Source: Opitutaceae bacterium (GTDB taxonomy: Bacteria > Verrucomicrobiota > Verrucomicrobiia > Opitutales > Opitutaceae). From it: 64,000 bases of DNA. The stretch lies in contig JABTUS010000006.1 of NCBI GenBank assembly GCA_015075305.1, forward strand, positions 248,001-312,000, in the 5' to 3' direction. Positions 19,130-27,376 of this stretch are shown here, piece by piece. The notes beneath the pieces were generated by a model. That model searched no databases. It was not told the origin of the DNA and was given only the letters and a program-made list of their open reading frames with translations. The first letter of the stretch is position 1. Each line of letters starts with the position of its first letter. The position numbers and the translations under genes were made by a program.

Positions 19130-20626
19130 TCAGTTTGCCGTGCGAATTGCGCTCATGAACGGGGAATTGCCTCCGGTGACTGGCGAGCCCCATAAGCCGG
19201 ATGGTGCATCTTTGAGCGCGCCGGAGTTTTCCAGTGCCGCGACGCTGTTTTCCCAAGAGTTGCACGGCAGGCTGATGGAAAAAGTGATCATCCGGCCCAG
19301 AAGTCTGATGAACGGTTCAGGGTTTTCGCCGACGGTCAGCGCTTCCAGATACGAGAGATAGTCTCCGCGAAGGGATGTGGGCACGATCAGGCGGCTGCAG
19401 TTACGGGCGGTCAGCTCGGCATTGAGGAAGAGCCGCGCGAGCCGGCCATTGCCGTCGTTGAACGGATGCACTTCGGCGATGGCGAACATCATGAAGGCAC
19501 CCCGTGCCACTGGCTGCTCGAGGTGTCGGCCGATCTCAAAGGACTGCCGCAGGGTGCCGCGCACCAATTCCGGATTCACAAATTCGCGGGTTCCCACACG
19601 GTTGGCGGTTTCCTTGAAGCGGCCCGGGCCGACATCGAGCCTGTCGTGCATCAAGCGGGCGTGCCGGACTTCAAGCAACCGGAGAAAGTCATTGGCATCA
19701 CTCGGGATCTCCCGGCAATTGTGGCCGTCCGTAGCGAGGTGAAATGTGGAAAGTATATCGTGCGCGTCCTTGGGGCGCGCGGGCGGCAACTTGTGGTCAA
19801 ACACGATTTCCCGCGCCTCTTGGATCGTGAATACCGTGCCTTCGATATAATTGGAAAAATAGGCCTCCCAAAAGGCGTGCAGCCTGCGTTCGACCTGCGG
19901 TCGCTCGGGCAATGGCGCGAAGCATTCCGTCGCCAGCCGGGTGGCGAGCCGGGTAAAGAGAGCCAGGCGATCCGGGTCGTAGGGTTCGCGGCGTGCGCGG
20001 GCCCGGCCGACCGCTGAAACCAAGGTCTCTGCATGGGTCCCCTCCACGAGCGCGGTGATCATGGTGCGCGCGCGCAGGGCGCTTTCCGCGAGATCGAGCA
20101 TGGGGGCGAGTTCTTCGGCGGCAACCAGGAGCCGGCGGAGTTCATCCGGCCCATGAATCCGGCACAGCCGGTCGAGCCATCCCTCCACCGCGGCGCGACC
20201 GAGGGTCTTGCGTTCAGCGCCTCCGCGCGCGCGACTTTCCGTCAAGTTCTCCAGGAGAGCGCGGGGGCGCGAGGCAATGAACAGATCGGCGCCGAGCTGC
20301 GTATCGCCCGCCTGGGCCGCAGCACCTTTCCACACGCGCAGGGTCACGCCCGGCAACTTGTGGATCTTGTTCTTTCGGCCGTGAGTGACATGATAAACGT
20401 AGGCCGGCGATGGCTTGGCCTCAATGGCCGTCCGATGGCTGATGACGGCACCGGGATAGAAATGCCGGATGATGGCCGGCAGATCGGAACGGACAAGCTC
20501 CTCTGGCGCGGTCGTCAGATCAGTGGTGTAGATACGCGACGCAAGCTTGCGTGCTTCCTTGCGCTTGATCATCCTCGCCAAGCGGTTGGCCTCAGAGGAG
20601 TCGGAGGAGCCGAAGAGAAGTGGCAT
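19130..20626 (-). CDS. Fic-family AMP-transferase with N-terminal AbiEi-like region
   Basis: The 498-residue protein carries a canonical Fic active site HPFNDGNGRLAR (about residues 387-398), where the His deprotonates the target hydroxyl and the GNG loop binds the nucleotide phosphates; the product would be an AMPylated protein. An inhibitory motif of the form S-x3-E-G is seen as SNYIEG, with S258 and E262 before the Fic core, so it belongs to the class that inhibits itself through an N-terminal helix. The first 110 residues (KLASRIYTTDLTTAPEELVR, later HFYPGAVISHRTA) resemble AbiEi-type winged-helix antitoxins, suggesting DNA binding. The target is unknown. The upstream region 20640-20760 is clearly AT-rich compared with its surroundings. 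Confidence 0.88.
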   Translation of the reverse strand: MPLLFGSSDSSEANRLARMIKRKEARKLASRIYTTDLTTAPEELVRSDLPAIIRHFYPGAVISHRTAIEAKPSPAYVYHVTHGRKNKIHKLPGVTLRVWKGAAAQAGDTQLGADLFIASRPRALLENLTESRARGGAERKTLGRAAVEGWLDRLCRIHGPDELRRLLVAAEELAPMLDLAESALRARTMITALVEGTHAETLVSAVGRARARREPYDPDRLALFTRLATRLATECFAPLPERPQVERRLHAFWEAYFSNYIEGTVFTIQEAREIVFDHKLPPARPKDAHDILSTFHLATDGHNCREIPSDANDFLRLLEVRHARLMHDRLDVGPGRFKETANRVGTREFVNPELVRGTLRQSFEIGRHLEQPVARGAFMMFAIAEVHPFNDGNGRLARLFLNAELTARNCSRLIVPTSLRGDYLSYLEALTVGENPEPFIRLLGRMITFSISLPCNSWENSVAALENSGALKDAPSGLWGSPVTGGNSPFMSAIRTAN

Positions 20627-20860
20627 AAAATCCGGAGTTTAGGTAGAAGAAGTACCGAAAAATGATAAATATCGGAACTTAGTCGATAAATCATGTGAAA
20701 TATTAGTATTTAATGTAGAAAATTCGTGTGATAGTCGATTCCTCCACAATTTAGAGAGCCAAGCGGACTGGGTGGGGTAGACGGTGCTGTTTCACAACCC
20801 GAGCACGGTGGCATCGGCCTTGGCGGGCCTGGTGGCCGACGCCGCCAGGATTTTCCGACG

Positions 20861-21246
20861 CTATGCCGGCCTCGCAGTGCCTGCCGAGCAGGCTTCGCGG
20901 ACGATTCCGCGCAACCAGCGATGCCCGGGATCAGCATCGAGGCGGGGATGCCACAGCATCGAGACGGTGAATTCCGGCGTGGTGACCGGGAGCGTGAAAC
21001 TGTGCAGTCCAGCGCGCAAGTTTCCGGTATGCCGCTCGGGAACCGTTGCGATCAGGTCCGAGTTTCGTGCAAGTGCCAGCGCGGTGGAGAAGCCTGCGAC
21101 AAGTGAAACGACGATCTTTCGTTTGAGTTCGAGAGGCGCCAAAGCCGCTTCAATGGGATCCTGATTGGGATTGTTGAGGTCTGGTCTGTCAACGAGCGCC
21201 CTCGTCTTGTGAGCGATGGGCTGAACGTCATGGATTTCTGGCGGAA
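20861..21246 (-). pseudogene. Remnant of a LysR-family regulator (C-terminal part only)
   Basis: Read on the minus strand from about 21246, the frame gives PPEIHDVQPIAHKTRALVDR, then VVSLVAGFSTALALARNSDL and VSMLWHPRLDADPGHRWLR before it ends at 20861. This is the characteristic end of the effector domain of a LysR subfamily. No helix-turn-helix or start codon is found upstream, where the similarity is lost. It is therefore a truncated remnant of about 125 residues. It sits next to the Fic gene in a patch of decayed or foreign sequence. Confidence 0.65.
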
Positions 21247-21416
21247 AAGAGGTCGATGGTGAAGTGAAAGGGCACCGATGACGGAATTGCCATCGTGGCG
21301 GTCGAGTGGCATGAGCCGCGCAAATCTTCTCAGGAAAAAGCCGCTGAACTCATCTGCTTGAGGTTGGCTCTGCGTTCCGGTCGAAATCCAATCGCGGTAA
21401 CGGCTCTTCCACGGTG

Positions 21417-21650
21417 CTATTCGGGATTGATCGCTGTTGTGATTCGACGGCCTCTACTTTCCGCATTGATCACAGAGAACCATTTTGTCTGAACGAAAGC
21501 CCTTAGCTTGTCCAAATTGGCCACTTGGTTTCGCCCAGCGAAATCAGCGAGTCTGCTTTCGAAGGCAGCCTTCATCTCTGCTTGTGACTTCGCGTCACAT
21601 TGCTGGAGTGCGCCGTAGGAGCGCACCAAGTCCTCGCAATCCTGATTCAA
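21417..21650 (-). CDS. Hypothetical protein, 77 aa, coupled to upstream unknown ORF
   Basis: This small, charged, mostly helical protein starts MNQDCEDLVRSYGALQQCD. It has no signal peptide, membrane segment or recognisable motif. Its ATG overlaps the stop of the preceding ORF by 4 bp, an arrangement typical of co-translated partners. The two together could be any small accessory pair, including a toxin-antitoxin unit, but nothing in the sequence proves this. Codon composition is less GC-biased than in the core genes nearby. Confidence 0.45.
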   Translation of the reverse strand: MNQDCEDLVRSYGALQQCDAKSQAEMKAAFESRLADFAGRNQVANLDKLRAFVQTKWFSVINAESRGRRITTAINPE

Positions 21651-22072
21651 GAGCTGCCGAATTTGCCCTCAAGATCCGCAAAATCCGCGTTCAAATGCCC
21701 TCCCTCGAGAATCCGGTCATCGTCCACAAGCTCCTGAACGCACGCTTGCAGAGTTGCGAGATTCGTAGCCGCGGGCTTCAGATCGCAACCCTCCGTCTCG
21801 ACCCAAACCAACAGCATCTTGCCCGCGGACTTGATTGAGCCAAGAATAGCACCGTAGCGAAGCTGATTGTGCTTGTCGTTTGGCGAGGGTAATCCGATCC
21901 GATTGCGCAACTGCTTGAACGACGAAAATGCGTTCATCCAGGTGACAACCGCAGCAATAAGTTCGTTTTGCCGTTCCTGTCGACGCACCTCATCGATCAG
22001 ACCCTCCAGCATGGCCCGGGCTTCCTTCAAGTCTTCATCGGAGATGTCAGGATGAAAGGACGAAAGGCTCAT
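21647..22072 (-). CDS. Hypothetical protein, 141 aa
   Basis: The protein is predicted soluble and helical, starting MSLSSFHPDISDEDLKEARA, with charged heptad-like stretches (MLEGLIDEVRRQERQNELIA) that could form a coiled coil. I recognise no family. It is followed by a 77-residue ORF with ATGA overlap. The pair lies between a decayed LysR gene and a non-coding stretch, so it is probably accessory DNA acquired near the tRNA-Fic patch. Confidence 0.5.
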   Translation of the reverse strand: MSLSSFHPDISDEDLKEARAMLEGLIDEVRRQERQNELIAAVVTWMNAFSSFKQLRNRIGLPSPNDKHNQLRYGAILGSIKSAGKMLLVWVETEGCDLKPAATNLATLQACVQELVDDDRILEGGHLNADFADLEGKFGSS

Positions 22073-22494
22073 GGCGAAATCTCAAGGATTCAAGCAGGCT
22101 CTTTTGCGTATATCGACTACATTTCGTTCAAAGTCGTCCCAATGCATGGGAATCGGCGGGATTTGCCAGGACTGGAAGGATAAAATGTCAATCCAAGTCA
22201 GAAACCTGACCGATCACCCCGGAATCACCTGCAAAAGGACAGGATCCGACACGTCTGCAGGTGGCGGTGTTTGCGCGGTAGCCTTCCACGGCCCTGATCC
22301 ACCACCCGGATGGGCTCCCAGCCGAGGCAGATTTCATTGGTGAAAACAAGCAGGCAGCTTGTTTCCATAGAGTCAAAATTATCGAAATAGCGCCAGCTGT
22401 TGTTTCCACGTGAGCCTGGGCGCAGTGCCAGAGACATTCACAGGGCTCATGCAGCCATCCCGGAGAATTGCTGAACCAAACAGCCTGACGGACT
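22073..22494. other. 422-bp stretch without a supportable gene
   Basis: Short frames exist on the minus strand but show no family resemblance and no coherent start context. The stretch is somewhat richer in A and T than its neighbours and contains one clear hairpin (22342-22366). It may hold the promoter of the two unknown ORFs, which start at 22072 and read away from it, and the end of the Gfo/Idh transcript coming from 22495. Confidence 0.6.
22342..22366. repeat. Inverted repeat (hairpin) in the non-coding stretch
   Basis: Perfect 8-bp arms AAACAAGC / GCTTGTTT lie around a 5-nt loop AGGCA, with one further outer G-C pair after a mismatch. Read on the minus strand it lies about 130 bp after the Gfo/Idh gene and has TTTT in its descending arm, so it could be a terminator. 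It could equally be an operator. Confidence 0.4.
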
Positions 22495-23715
22495 CTATGA
22501 AAGCGTCGCCTGATGCGTCCACCCGGGGTAGTCGCGGAGCGGACGCATGCCGCTTGATGGCCGGGCCCAGGGCACCCCCGCCTCGCTGAAGAGCCGCCCC
22601 CGCCTGGATGCGTGGGAAAGAAGCGTATCGATGCCTTGGATACGCGGGAAGGCGGACGAACCGTTCGGCGGAGTCTGAAGGTGTTCCGCGGGCAGTGTGT
22701 GGATGGGGAAAAGGTCGTGCAGGGCGTTGATCAGACGGGTGTGCTCGCGGACCATGCCCGGTGTGACAACGAAGCCCGTGCCGTTCTCGATGCGGTCCAC
22801 GACGGCATCGAGAACGTGGAGCCGGACGTCGAGCTGCGTCGCAACGGGGTGCGTTTCGGCAGCGCAGCCTCTTCGGGTCACGGTGCAGGCGTGCTCATAG
22901 GTCCAGGTGATTTCGCCATCGTCGCCGACGAGCGTCACCTCGGGGCGCAGGTCCTCCTGTCCCGCATGGGTGCAGTGGAGCAGGATGTCGACGTCGCTGC
23001 CGGTGCGGATGCGCAGACTTGCGGTGTCAAAGCTCTCGATTCGCCCCGCCCGGTAGAGCTCGGCATCGAGTCCGGCAATTCTGCCGATTTCATCGGCCTT
23101 TTCACCCGCCCAGAAGAGCGCGAGCATGAGAAAGTGTGCGAAGGAATTATTGACCGGTGAATCGAAGACCCACTTGTCGCCGACGCGCAGGCGTCCGGCC
23201 CAGTCGTTGCGGGTGTAGTAGTCTGCGCTTCGCGGCCACTGGCCGCGGACTCTCACCGAACGCAGCCGGCCGATGTCACCCGCCATCACGCGGCGCTTGA
23301 TGTCGCGGTTGGCCGGGTCATAGAGGTCCTGGTATCCCACGGCGACGAGTCGCCCGGCGGATTCCTGTGCGTCGATGATGGTGTCGACCTCGCCGACGGT
23401 CGCGGCCACCGGTTTCTCCACAAGCACGTGCGCGCCAGTCCGCAGGGAGGCCAGCGTCATGGGTGCGTGACAGTGGATGGCGGTCGGGATCAGGACCAGG
23501 TCGATGCGCCCGGCGAGGGCTTCCATCATGTTTTCGAAGGAGTCAAACACCGGCACGCCCAGGCGTTTGAGGCGGCGGCAGATCGGATCCTGCTCGACCG
23601 GATTGATCACGGTCACTCCGGCGAGTTCTATCCGCCGGAGGAGCATTTGCTCAATCGCCATCAGCAGATGCCAGCGCCCGTAGCCTGAAACCCCCACCAA
23701 AGCGGTCCGGATCAT
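22495..23715 (-). CDS. Gfo/Idh/MocA-family oxidoreductase, cytoplasmic
   Basis: The 406 residues lack a signal peptide and start MIRTALVGVSGYGRWHLLMA, with the GVSGYG loop of the NAD(P)-binding fold. The catalytic lysine motif is canonical EKP in HVLVEKPVAATVGEVD. The C-terminal domain contains GDKWVFDSPVNNSFAHFLML, where the N-x3-H pair could take the place of the usual substrate-binding His. It is divergent from a LacI regulator with 170-230 bp between them, so the two probably share control. Likely role: oxidation or epimerisation of a sugar released by the neighbouring polysaccharide-degradation genes. Substrate not determinable. Confidence 0.85.
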   Translation of the reverse strand: MIRTALVGVSGYGRWHLLMAIEQMLLRRIELAGVTVINPVEQDPICRRLKRLGVPVFDSFENMMEALAGRIDLVLIPTAIHCHAPMTLASLRTGAHVLVEKPVAATVGEVDTIIDAQESAGRLVAVGYQDLYDPANRDIKRRVMAGDIGRLRSVRVRGQWPRSADYYTRNDWAGRLRVGDKWVFDSPVNNSFAHFLMLALFWAGEKADEIGRIAGLDAELYRAGRIESFDTASLRIRTGSDVDILLHCTHAGQEDLRPEVTLVGDDGEITWTYEHACTVTRRGCAAETHPVATQLDVRLHVLDAVVDRIENGTGFVVTPGMVREHTRLINALHDLFPIHTLPAEHLQTPPNGSSAFPRIQGIDTLLSHASRRGRLFSEAGVPWARPSSGMRPLRDYPGWTHQATLS

Positions 23716-23926
23716 GGAAAACGATGCGGGAATCCACAGCCGCGCAGCGGCACCGGCAGCGGGAGCGCTTCAGCCACAGGCGGGGTGGCCGGAGGTGGAT
23801 TGGGATCTGCTTTCATGGAAGGGCGAATTCGATTCGATCTGCCGGGATGATAGTGGAAAGGAATGACGGGGATTTGCCGGTATGAATGCAGAAAATCGCG
23901 CTTGTCGGTGCGCGTCAGCCCGGCAC

Positions 23927-23945
23927 GATTGCATGCGTTGCAATC
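23927..23945. promoter_or_regulatory. Palindromic operator candidate directly before the LacI start codon
   Basis: GATTGCA-TGCGT-TGCAATC has perfect 7-bp arms and ends at the base before ATG 23946. The core TTGCATGCGTTGCAA differs by one base from a palindrome at 40062-40076 in the TonB-receptor/symporter promoter region. Binding here would block translation start or transcription of the regulator's own gene. Confidence 0.65.
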
Positions 23946-25001
23946 ATGGCTAAGGCCACCCTGAGAACCCTGGCCGAGCGCTGCGGCATTTCCGCCGCAA
24001 CGGTTTCACGCGCCCTTTCGGATCACCCCAATGTGCGGGTGGGGGTCCGGAGGCGGGTTCAGGAGGAGGCCCGGCGGGCGGGCTATGTGCGCAATCATCT
24101 TGTCGGCGCGCTGATGGCGCATGTGAGGGCTGCGCGCACGGAGCGCTTTCTCGGAAACCTTGCGATCGTGCATGTGCCGTCTCCGGAGCAGCCCCGTCCC
24201 CGGCCCATGCAGCAGACCATGATCGACGCAGCACGGGATCGTGCCAGGGAACTCGGCTTTCGCATCGACCTGTTCAGCCTGGAGCGTGCGCCGCACGCAG
24301 CCGCGGCGCTGGGCCGCATGCTTCGAGCGCGCGGTGTGCAAGGCGTCATTTTTCTCTACTCCAAGCAGACGGATTCGGCGCGCGGCTTTCCGTGGGAGCA
24401 TTTTGCCTCGACCGAGATCGACTACGGTTCGGCCACGCTGCTCCAGCACACCGTGGCCATCGATCATCATGTGACGCTGACCAATGCATTGACCCGGCTG
24501 CGCGGGCTGGGCTACCGGAATGCCGGCCTGTTCATCGAGCGGTTCAAGGACGAGCGGCTCATCCACAAATGGACCGCGGCGTTTCGCTCCTTTCAGGAGA
24601 ATCAGGGCGGAATCGGCGACACGCCGGTGCTGATGCGGGAGGCGATGACCCGAGATGCGTTTCTCGCCTGGCACGACCGCCATCGACCCGACCTCGTGAT
24701 GGGGCACATCGATGAGGCGATTGTCTGGCTGCGCAGCGTGAGTCTTTCAGTGCCCAAGCAGAGGGGATTCTTCAACTTGAACTGGAACGAGCGCGGACGT
24801 CCGTGCGCCGGACTTGATTTGCGCCCTGAACTTCAAGGGACCACCGCCATTGATTCCGTCGTCGGTCAGATCCATCGCAATGAGCGCGGGCTGCCTTCCG
24901 ATCCCCACACCGTCATGGTCAGCGGCCGCTGGATCGACGGGGCCAGCATCCGCCGCATGCCAGCGTCGGCGCGTGCAACGCTCTCACACGTGGATGCCTG
25001 A
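23946..25001 (+). CDS. LacI-family transcriptional regulator
   Basis: ATG 23946 is chosen because the helix-turn-helix then starts at once (MAKATLRTLAERCGISAATVSRAL), as in the family; an in-frame ATG at 23886 would add 20 unrelated residues and put the palindrome inside the coding sequence. The 351 residues comprise the DNA-binding domain (1-60) with the hinge region, then a periplasmic-binding-like effector domain recognising a sugar. The effector domain is shorter in recognisable motifs than GalR/LacI. The heparinase-fold lyase starts 88 bp downstream and is probably co-transcribed. The palindrome before its start and its near copy at 40 kb point to a regulon covering the whole degradation locus (inference). 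Confidence 0.88.
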   Translation: MAKATLRTLAERCGISAATVSRALSDHPNVRVGVRRRVQEEARRAGYVRNHLVGALMAHVRAARTERFLGNLAIVHVPSPEQPRPRPMQQTMIDAARDRARELGFRIDLFSLERAPHAAAALGRMLRARGVQGVIFLYSKQTDSARGFPWEHFASTEIDYGSATLLQHTVAIDHHVTLTNALTRLRGLGYRNAGLFIERFKDERLIHKWTAAFRSFQENQGGIGDTPVLMREAMTRDAFLAWHDRHRPDLVMGHIDEAIVWLRSVSLSVPKQRGFFNLNWNERGRPCAGLDLRPELQGTTAIDSVVGQIHRNERGLPSDPHTVMVSGRWIDGASIRRMPASARATLSHVDA

Positions 25002-25088
25002 CTTCCGCGGCCGGGTGGGAGACGCTGTCTGAACGCAGCCATGACCACACTCCAGCACCCAGTCGCACGAAGGTCGCTTCCCGGAAAC

Positions 25089-27332
25089 ATGAGCTCCATT
25101 CGAGTCCTTGTCTTCGTGATCGGCGCCCTGCTGCCGGCGGCGCGACTGCCAGGATCGGATACTGCATCGTTTGCGCATGCGCTTCGGGCCGATCTCCGTC
25201 GAAACGTCGAGCGCCTGCACCTGGGTTTCGCGGCGGAGCGGGCGGAGAATCGAAAGCCGTCGGACTTCTACATGCCGTATCTGCTTTCCGGATTGAGCAA
25301 CCTGCACGCCCGTACGAAGGAGCCGGTGCTGCTTGAGTGGACGAAGGCGGACTTGATGTGGCTGGTGCGATGTGCGCAGGACGGGCAGGGGCGCGCATCG
25401 CCGATGTTCGCCTCGAGTTTTCGTTTTCTCGGGGCCTTCTGCGACGCCTACCGCCATGTCAGGGAATGCGGCGCATTGACGCCGGAGGAGGCAGCGGAGG
25501 TCGACGCGCAGATCATTGCCAACGCGGAGGCTCGAATGGATCGCGCCGATTTTGGCGCGCAGAACCGCGGCCTGATCTATGGGGCGGAGCTCCTGTTCTG
25601 CGCCGCGGCGGTTCCGGACGCTCCGGGAGCCGCGCGGTGGCGCCTCTACGGCGAGGCGCTTGTTGAAGACAGCCTGAGCGGCTGGTCGGTCGAGGATGCG
25701 TCCATCTACGAACCATTCTGGCTGAACCATGTGCTCGCACTGGCGGAGCTGCGGGGCACGCTGGCCGCACAGATAAAGCGTGTGACGACGCGGTTCTATT
25801 TCGAGCATGCCCTGGCGTTGCAGATGCCCAATGGACTGATGCCGGACTGGGGCGACGGCGACTGGACGGAGAGCTGGATGTGGTTCTGCGCAAACTGGAT
25901 CCTTGCGGGCAGCCGCTATCGCGACGGTTCCTACCTCGATGCAGCCCGTCGGATCCACGAGGCCAATGCCGCCTTCCGTGGTGAGCTGCACCTGGAGGCA
26001 GTTGGCGCGCTTGGGCTGGCGGTGCGTTGGCTGGACGAGTCGGTTCCGCTCGAAGCGCTCGTTCAGGAGAAGTCCGCGGCCGTCGTTGATGATTTGATCG
26101 CGAAGAAGATCGTGTTCCGTGGGGCCGAGGGCACCTATGCGTTGTTCAACTACCGCGACCAGGGGGCATATGGACGATTCACCCGGGACTACCAGAATGC
26201 GCAGCTTGCAGCCTATGAGGAGAAGCCGCACCACGGCCATGCGGATGAAAACTCATTCTCGCTCCTCATGCAGGACGGCACGGTGCTTCTTGCGGACGGC
26301 GGCTACCGTGCGTCGTACGCGCGCGGCTGGCGGGCGGATGTCTTTCACAACCGCATCGTCGCACGCACAGGATTCCCAACTGAAGGCGATGTCTTCGGAT
26401 ACCTCTTTGCCGATCCGACCTATCACGCGGTGCAAACCGAAAAGATCCATTTCGGAAGGTTCGGCAGTCTCGACTATTCGCGCACGCGGCTGGTCGACGA
26501 GGAGCGCGGGTACACGGGCGATCGCATCATTCTTTTTGCACCCGAGAACGGCATGACGATCGTCGTCGACTCCCTTCTGATTGAGCGGGCGGGGCCGAAG
26601 GTCTTCTGCAATACCTGGCATCCGGATCGCATCCTGTCCCGCGGAGAAAACTGGGTTCTGTCCCAGCCGGAGACTGTCCCCGCACGAAGGAAGAACTGGC
26701 CCAATCCACAGACCCGGGATCTGCTTATCGAGTTTGTCGGCAATCGCGACAAGATTGCCGGCATCCGCGAAATCGACCGACGCTACAATCCGTCCGAGGC
26801 GTTTTTTCAGCACCTGGCCAACTATTTCTTCAAGGGACAGCGGCTCACGTTTGTCACGGTGCTTCGTCCACTGGCTTCCGGCAGCTTTTCGAAGGATGTG
26901 ATTGGCGGTGTTGAACTCGTCGACAGCAAGCACGACGATGGACGCACGCTGGGGCTGCGCTTCGAGTTGGGCGGCGAGAAAGTCACCGTTGGACTGAAGC
27001 TCGATCAAACCATTGGCCTGACGAATCTGCGCGGTCGCCCGATGTTCGACCGGACAACCGGCACGATCGCCTATGGAGCCCTGCGCACGGATGCGGATTT
27101 CGCGTTTGTCCGCGAGCTGCGCGATGGACGGAGGGAATTCGGATTCCAGCATGGCATGGCACTCGAGCATGAAGGCAGGAACCTGTACCTGCAGCCGGTT
27201 TGGGAAGGCATGTTCCAGGGGCCGGGCAAATTCACCGTGGCGGACCGTCGCGACAAGATGCCCCGCTGGCACGAAATCGTCGCACCAAGCTTGGAAAAGC
27301 AGGGAGTTGCCGGCGCATCGCAACGGCCGTGA
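25089..27332 (+). CDS. Secreted heparinase II/III-fold polysaccharide lyase
   Basis: ATG 25089 gives a good signal peptide (MSSIRVLVFVIGALLPAARL); ATG 25041 is an alternative. Of 747 residues, the N-terminal half is an alpha/alpha toroid (FYMPYLLSGLSN, then NGLMPDWGDGDWTESWMWF). The second half is the heparinase II/III beta-sandwich, with HGHADENSF at residues 382-390 followed by LLADGGY, the hallmark metal/structural His region of PL12/PL15/PL17-like enzymes. Such enzymes cleave uronate-containing chains by beta-elimination. The substrate is not clear; alginate, heparan-like or another uronan are all possible. It sits between its probable regulator and, convergently (45 bp), the sulfatase end of the seven-gene operon. 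Confidence 0.82.
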   Translation: MSSIRVLVFVIGALLPAARLPGSDTASFAHALRADLRRNVERLHLGFAAERAENRKPSDFYMPYLLSGLSNLHARTKEPVLLEWTKADLMWLVRCAQDGQGRASPMFASSFRFLGAFCDAYRHVRECGALTPEEAAEVDAQIIANAEARMDRADFGAQNRGLIYGAELLFCAAAVPDAPGAARWRLYGEALVEDSLSGWSVEDASIYEPFWLNHVLALAELRGTLAAQIKRVTTRFYFEHALALQMPNGLMPDWGDGDWTESWMWFCANWILAGSRYRDGSYLDAARRIHEANAAFRGELHLEAVGALGLAVRWLDESVPLEALVQEKSAAVVDDLIAKKIVFRGAEGTYALFNYRDQGAYGRFTRDYQNAQLAAYEEKPHHGHADENSFSLLMQDGTVLLADGGYRASYARGWRADVFHNRIVARTGFPTEGDVFGYLFADPTYHAVQTEKIHFGRFGSLDYSRTRLVDEERGYTGDRIILFAPENGMTIVVDSLLIERAGPKVFCNTWHPDRILSRGENWVLSQPETVPARRKNWPNPQTRDLLIEFVGNRDKIAGIREIDRRYNPSEAFFQHLANYFFKGQRLTFVTVLRPLASGSFSKDVIGGVELVDSKHDDGRTLGLRFELGGEKVTVGLKLDQTIGLTNLRGRPMFDRTTGTIAYGALRTDADFAFVRELRDGRREFGFQHGMALEHEGRNLYLQPVWEGMFQGPGKFTVADRRDKMPRWHEIVAPSLEKQGVAGASQRP

Positions 27333-27376
27333 TCACGATCTGTGCGGTTGGGAAAACGCGCATTGGGATGTGCCGA

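Noticed and set aside
19041-20706. Similar AT-rich strings beginning GATAAATC on both sides of the Fic gene as attachment sites
   Set aside because: The match needs gaps, is short and AT-rich, and does not include the tRNA 3' end; chance is sufficient.
22188-22437. Overlapping 70-73 codon minus-strand frames in the non-coding stretch
   Set aside because: No family resemblance, no start context, and two frames compete equally.
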